A stretch of 64,000 nt of DNA from Thermus thermophilus HB8. Lineage in GTDB: Bacteria; Deinococcota; Deinococci; Deinococcales; Thermaceae. Shown here piece after piece: positions 60,534 to 64,000 of the stretch (positions are counted from its first letter, which is position 1; each line of letters opens with the position of its first letter). The notes beneath the pieces are model-generated. The model did not search any database and had not been told where the DNA came from. It worked only from the letters and a program-made list of their open reading frames with translations. A program made the position numbers and the translations under genes. Where the stretch lies: positions 1,364,469 to 1,428,468 of the forward strand of contig NC_006461.1 of assembly GCF_000091545.1 (NCBI RefSeq). The letters run 5' to 3'.

Positions 60534-62510
60534 ATGATCCGAACCGTCGCCCTGGTGGGGCACGCGGGAAGCGGGAAAACCACCCTCACGGAGGCCCTAC
60601 TTTACAAGACCGGGGCCAAGGAGCGCCGGGGCCGGGTGGAGGAGGGCACCACCACCACGGACTACACCCCCGAGGCCAAGCTCCACCGCACCACGGTGCG
60701 CACCGGGGTGGCCCCTCTCCTCTTTCGGGGCCACCGCGTCTTCCTCCTGGACGCCCCGGGCTACGGGGACTTCGTGGGGGAGATCCGGGGGGCCTTGGAG
60801 GCCGCGGACGCCGCCTTGGTGGCCGTGTCCGCGGAGGCCGGGGTGCAGGTGGGCACGGAAAGGGCCTGGACCGTGGCGGAGAGGCTCGGCCTCCCCCGGA
60901 TGGTGGTGGTCACCAAGCTGGACAAGGGCGGGGACTACTACGCCCTCCTGGAGGACCTGAGGAGCACCCTGGGCCCCATCCTCCCCATAGACCTGCCCCT
61001 CTACGAAGGGGGGAAGTGGGTGGGGCTTATTGACGTCTTCCACGGCAAGGCCTACCGCTACGAGAACGGGGAGGAAAGGGAGGCGGAGGTCCCCCCGGAG
61101 GAAAGGGAGAGGGTGCAGCGCTTCCGCCAGGAGGTCCTCGAGGCCATCGTGGAGACGGACGAGGGCCTCTTGGAGAAGTACCTGGAAGGGGAGGAGGTCA
61201 CGGGAGAAGCCCTGGAGAAGGCCTTCCACGAGGCGGTGCGGCGGGGCCTCCTCTACCCCGTGGCCCTGGCTTCCGGGGAGAGGGAGATCGGGGTCCTGCC
61301 CCTTCTGGAACTGATCCTGGAGGCCCTCCCCTCCCCCACGGAGCGCTTCGGGGATGGTCCCCCCTTGGCCAAGGTCTTCAAGGTCCAGGTGGACCCCTTT
61401 ATGGGCCAGGTGGCCTACCTGCGCCTCTACCGGGGAAGGCTTAAGCCCGGGGACAGCCTCCAAAGCGAGGCCGGGCAGGTGCGCCTCCCCCACCTCTACG
61501 TGCCCATGGGGAAGGACCTCTTGGAGGTGGAGGAGGCGGAGGCGGGGTTCGTCCTGGGCGTCCCCAAGGCGGAAGGCCTCCACCGGGGGATGGTCCTTTG
61601 GCAAGGGGAGAAGCCGGAAAGCGAAGAGGTGCCCTTCGCCCGCCTGCCCGACCCCAACGTCCCCGTGGCCCTCCACCCCAAGGGGCGCACGGACGAGGCC
61701 AGGCTGGGCGAGGCCCTGAGGAAGCTCCTCGAGGAGGACCCGAGCCTGAAGCTAGAGCGCCAGGAGGAGACGGGGGAGCTCCTCCTTTGGGGCCACGGGG
61801 AGCTCCACCTCGCCACCGCCAAGGAACGCCTCCAGGACTACGGGGTGGAGGTGGAGTTCTCCGTGCCCAAGGTGCCCTACCGGGAGACCATCAAGAAGGT
61901 GGCCGAGGGCCAGGGCAAGTACAAGAAGCAGACCGGGGGGCACGGCCAGTACGGGGACGTGTGGCTCAGGCTGGAGCCCGCAAGCGAGTACGGCTTTGAG
62001 TGGCGCATCACCGGGGGGGTCATCCCCAGCAAGTACCAGGAGGCCATAGAGGAGGGGATCAAGGAGGCGGCCAAGAAGGGGGTGCTGGCGGGCTTTCCGG
62101 TGATGGGCTTCAAGGCCATCGTCTACAACGGCTCCTACCACGAGGTGGACTCCTCGGACCTCGCCTTTCAGATCGCCGCAAGCCTGGCCTTCAAGAAGGT
62201 GATGGCCGAGGCGCACCCCGTGCTTCTAGAGCCCATCTACCGCCTCAAGGTCCTCGCCCCTCAGGAGCGGGTGGGGGACGTCCTCTCCGACCTCCAGGCC
62301 CGGCGGGGGCGGATTTTGGGCATGGAGCAGGAGGGGGCCTTGAGCGTGGTCCACGCCGAGGTGCCCCTCGCCGAGGTCCTGGAGTACTACAAGGCCCTCC
62401 CCGGCCTCACCGGGGGGGCGGGGGCCTACACCCTGGAGTTCAGCCACTACGCCGAGGTCCCCCCGCACCTCGCCCAGCGGATCGTCCAGGAGAGGGCCCA
62501 GGAGGGCTAG
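60534..62510 (+). CDS. Elongation factor G homolog EF-G-2
   Basis: 658 residues, somewhat shorter than EF-G (about 691). G1 GHAGSGKTT, G3 read as DAPGY (73-77) and G4 TKLD. Domains II to V follow, including the domain IV region KYKKQTGGHGQYGDVW and the C-terminal YYKALPGLTGGAGAY. This is the second EF-G-like protein of Thermus; a special role is not established. The catalytic His of the G3 D-x-P-G-H is Tyr here. I start at ATG 60534 after AAGGAGG. The MoxR gene follows at once. Confidence 0.93.
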   Translation: MIRTVALVGHAGSGKTTLTEALLYKTGAKERRGRVEEGTTTTDYTPEAKLHRTTVRTGVAPLLFRGHRVFLLDAPGYGDFVGEIRGALEAADAALVAVSAEAGVQVGTERAWTVAERLGLPRMVVVTKLDKGGDYYALLEDLRSTLGPILPIDLPLYEGGKWVGLIDVFHGKAYRYENGEEREAEVPPEERERVQRFRQEVLEAIVETDEGLLEKYLEGEEVTGEALEKAFHEAVRRGLLYPVALASGEREIGVLPLLELILEALPSPTERFGDGPPLAKVFKVQVDPFMGQVAYLRLYRGRLKPGDSLQSEAGQVRLPHLYVPMGKDLLEVEEAEAGFVLGVPKAEGLHRGMVLWQGEKPESEEVPFARLPDPNVPVALHPKGRTDEARLGEALRKLLEEDPSLKLERQEETGELLLWGHGELHLATAKERLQDYGVEVEFSVPKVPYRETIKKVAEGQGKYKKQTGGHGQYGDVWLRLEPASEYGFEWRITGGVIPSKYQEAIEEGIKEAAKKGVLAGFPVMGFKAIVYNGSYHEVDSSDLAFQIAASLAFKKVMAEAHPVLLEPIYRLKVLAPQERVGDVLSDLQARRGRILGMEQEGALSVVHAEVPLAEVLEYYKALPGLTGGAGAYTLEFSHYAEVPPHLAQRIVQERAQEG

Positions 62511-63401
62511 ATGGCCTTGGACCGGCTTCGGGAAGCCCTGGGGGAAGCCCTCTTCGGCCAAGAGGAGGTCATAGAGGCCCTCCTCGCCGTCCTCCTCGCC
62601 CGGGGGCACGCCCTCTTGGAAGGGATGCCGGGCCTGGGCAAGACCCTCCTCGCGGAGAGCCTGGCCCGGGCGAGCGGCCTCGCCTACAAGCGCATCCAGT
62701 TCACCCCGGACCTCCTCCCCCAGGACCTCACGGGAAGCGAGGTCTACCGGGAGGGGCGCTTCGTCTTCGTCCCAGGACCCATCTTCGCCCAGGTGGTCCT
62801 GGCGGACGAGATCAACCGGGCGCCCCCCAAGGTGCAGTCGGCCCTCCTCGAGGCCATGCAGGAAAGGGCGGTGACCGCAGGGGGCGTGCGCCACCCCTTG
62901 CCCGAGCCCTTCTTCGTCATCGCCACGCAAAACCCCCTGGAGCTGGAGGGCACCTACCCCCTGCCCGAGGCCCAGCTGGACCGCTTCACCGCCAAGATCC
63001 CCTTCCGCCCCCCGAGGCGGGAGGTGTGGCTCAGGATCCTCACCGAGGAACCCAAGGCCCCTGAGCCGGTGGAGGTGGACCTCCTCAAGGCCCAGGAGGA
63101 GGCGAAGGAGGTGCGGGTGGCCAAGGAAGCCCTGGAGGCCATCACCCACGTGGCCTTCCTCACCCAGGAGGACCAGCGCCTCCGCATGGGGCTTTCCCCC
63201 CGCGGGGCCAAAGCGTGGCTTTCCCTCGCCCGGGCCCTCGCCTACCTGCGGGGGAAGCCCTTCGTGGACTGGAAGGAGCTTAAGGACGCCGCCTTCCTCG
63301 CCCTCCCCCACCGCCTCTTCCTCACGGAGGAGGCCCTTTACGCGGGGGAAAGCGCCGAGGGCGTGCTGAAGGAGGCTTTGAGGAAAGGAGGGATCCCGTG
63401 A
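62511..63401 (+). CDS. MoxR-family AAA+ ATPase
   Basis: 296 residues. Walker A LEGMPGLGKTLLAESLA, Walker B VLADEINRAPPKVQSALLEAMQE, sensor 1 FVIATQNPLELEGTYPLPEAQLDRF. MoxR proteins help mature protein complexes, usually with a VWA-domain partner; none is visible here. The ATG is directly next to the EF-G-2 stop (TAGATG), and its stop overlaps the ppsA GTG, so three genes are likely co-translated. Confidence 0.93.
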   Translation: MALDRLREALGEALFGQEEVIEALLAVLLARGHALLEGMPGLGKTLLAESLARASGLAYKRIQFTPDLLPQDLTGSEVYREGRFVFVPGPIFAQVVLADEINRAPPKVQSALLEAMQERAVTAGGVRHPLPEPFFVIATQNPLELEGTYPLPEAQLDRFTAKIPFRPPRREVWLRILTEEPKAPEPVEVDLLKAQEEAKEVRVAKEALEAITHVAFLTQEDQRLRMGLSPRGAKAWLSLARALAYLRGKPFVDWKELKDAAFLALPHRLFLTEEALYAGESAEGVLKEALRKGGIP

Positions 63402-64000
63402 GGTGGGTGCGGTTTTTCCACGAGGTGGGCCTCGAGGACGTCCCCCTGGTGGGGGGGAAGAACGCCTCCCTGGGGGAGATGATCCGGGAGCTCTCCCCCT
63501 TAGGGGTCAGGGTGCCCGAGGGCTTCGCCACCACCAGCGAGGCGTATTGGCACTTTCTGGAGCATAACGGCCTGAAAGAGGCCATCGCCCGGGAACTGGG
63601 GGAGCTGGACCCGGAGGACCCCAAGGCCCTGCAAAGGGTAAGCCGCCGCCTGCGGAACCTGATCCTGAAGGGCGAATACCCCCAAGACCTCCGGGAGGAG
63701 ATCCTCGAGGCCTACCGCAGGCTTTCCGAGGAGGCGGGGGAGGAGGAGATCCCCGTGGCCGTGCGGAGTAGCGCCACCGCCGAGGACCTCCCCACGGCGA
63801 GCTTCGCCGGACAGCAGGAAAGCTTTCTCTACGTCCAGGGGGAAGCGGACCTCCTCCTCCACGTGAAGCGGGCCATGGCGAGCCTCTTCACGGCGCGGGC
63901 CATCAGCTACCGGGCCCACATGGGCTTTGACCACCTCAAGGTGGCCCTCTCCGTGGGGGTCCAGCGCATGGTGCGGGCGGACGACGCCGCAAGCGGGGTC
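63398..64000 (+). CDS. ppsA: Phosphoenolpyruvate synthase, N-terminal part (runs off the window)
   Basis: The first 201 codons from a GTG that overlaps the MoxR stop. N-terminal nucleotide-binding domain: VPLVGGKNASLGEMIREL, GVRVPEGFATTSEAYWHFL, and VAVRSSATAEDLPTASFAGQ, the ATP-grasp segment shared by PEP synthase and pyruvate phosphate dikinase. Conversion of pyruvate to PEP serves gluconeogenesis, as does glpX earlier in the window. The 3' end is outside the window. Confidence 0.94.
   Translation, partial: MRWVRFFHEVGLEDVPLVGGKNASLGEMIRELSPLGVRVPEGFATTSEAYWHFLEHNGLKEAIARELGELDPEDPKALQRVSRRLRNLILKGEYPQDLREEILEAYRRLSEEAGEEEIPVAVRSSATAEDLPTASFAGQQESFLYVQGEADLLLHVKRAMASLFTARAISYRAHMGFDHLKVALSVGVQRMVRADDAASGV

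Overview
The window reads as chromosomal DNA of Thermus thermophilus or a very close relative. It is very GC-rich, with G or C at nearly every third codon position, so antisense frames stay open for long stretches. Several proteins look identical or nearly so to T. thermophilus proteins I know: the Na+/H+ antiporter NapA, DafA, a DnaJ without a zinc finger, ClpB, FtsH, HisF, CTP synthase, the archaeal-type AspRS2 and EF-G-2. These identifications are from memory, not from a search. I see no phage, insertion sequence or CRISPR array. Gene density is very high, and many genes overlap by ATGA or similar junctions.

Layout. 1-7.4 kb: end of a Crp/Fnr regulator, a ComB-like phosphatase, a SIS protein divergent from uvrA, a DUF389 membrane protein and trmFO. 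7.4-16.5 kb: a shortened Uma2 gene, hisF, hisIE and glpX; an alanine dehydrogenase-like gene with a CoA-transferase; tatD with a secreted phospholipase-D-like protein and a small protein; then aspS2 behind what looks like a classical attenuator. 16.5-20.5 kb: sdhCDAB divergent from speD. 20.5-26.4 kb: a NEW3-domain protein with an ABC-2 exporter, a cupin and a phosphoribosyltransferase, and an acyl-CoA synthetase. 26.4-35.6 kb: rplM-rpsI divergent from pyrG, a DUF815 ATPase, tRNA-Lys(CTT), gltB and a protoglobin. 35.6-38.6 kb: dnaB and a lytic transglycosylase.

From 54.5 kb down to 38.6 kb the minus strand carries one long run of stress and ion-homeostasis genes: dnaK-grpE-dnaJ-dafA, clpB, a ferritin-like protein, a bacterial eRF1-like protein, hsp20, a metallophosphoesterase-fold protein, a second ferritin-like protein, a thioredoxin, a second hsp20, a histone-fold DUF1931 protein, PsiE, KhtT/KhtU, a membrane serine protease, a rhomboid, a CBS protein and NapA. 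Chaperones, disaggregase, putative ribosome rescue, iron and redox proteins and cation/proton antiporters are therefore packed together. From 54.6 kb to the end: ftsH, an RlmI/RlmO-type methyltransferase, sppA, an RDD protein, arginase, a JAMM peptidase, EF-G-2, a MoxR ATPase and the start of ppsA.

Regulation. Many genes have a -10 hexamer 6-8 bases before the start codon, so their mRNAs should be leaderless. Full -35/-10 promoters with 17-18 base spacers stand before aspS2, speD, the acyl-CoA synthetase, tRNA-Lys, gltB, the DUF1931 gene and dnaK. A family of perfect 12-bp tetraloop hairpins (CCCCATGCTGGC and CCCCACGCGGGC types) sits at five gene ends. The strongest new-looking signal is the aspS2 leader: a promoter, a ten-codon peptide with consecutive Asn-Asn-Asp codons, and mutually exclusive hairpins. 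It suggests control of asparagine/tRNA-dependent amidation by Asn-tRNA charging.
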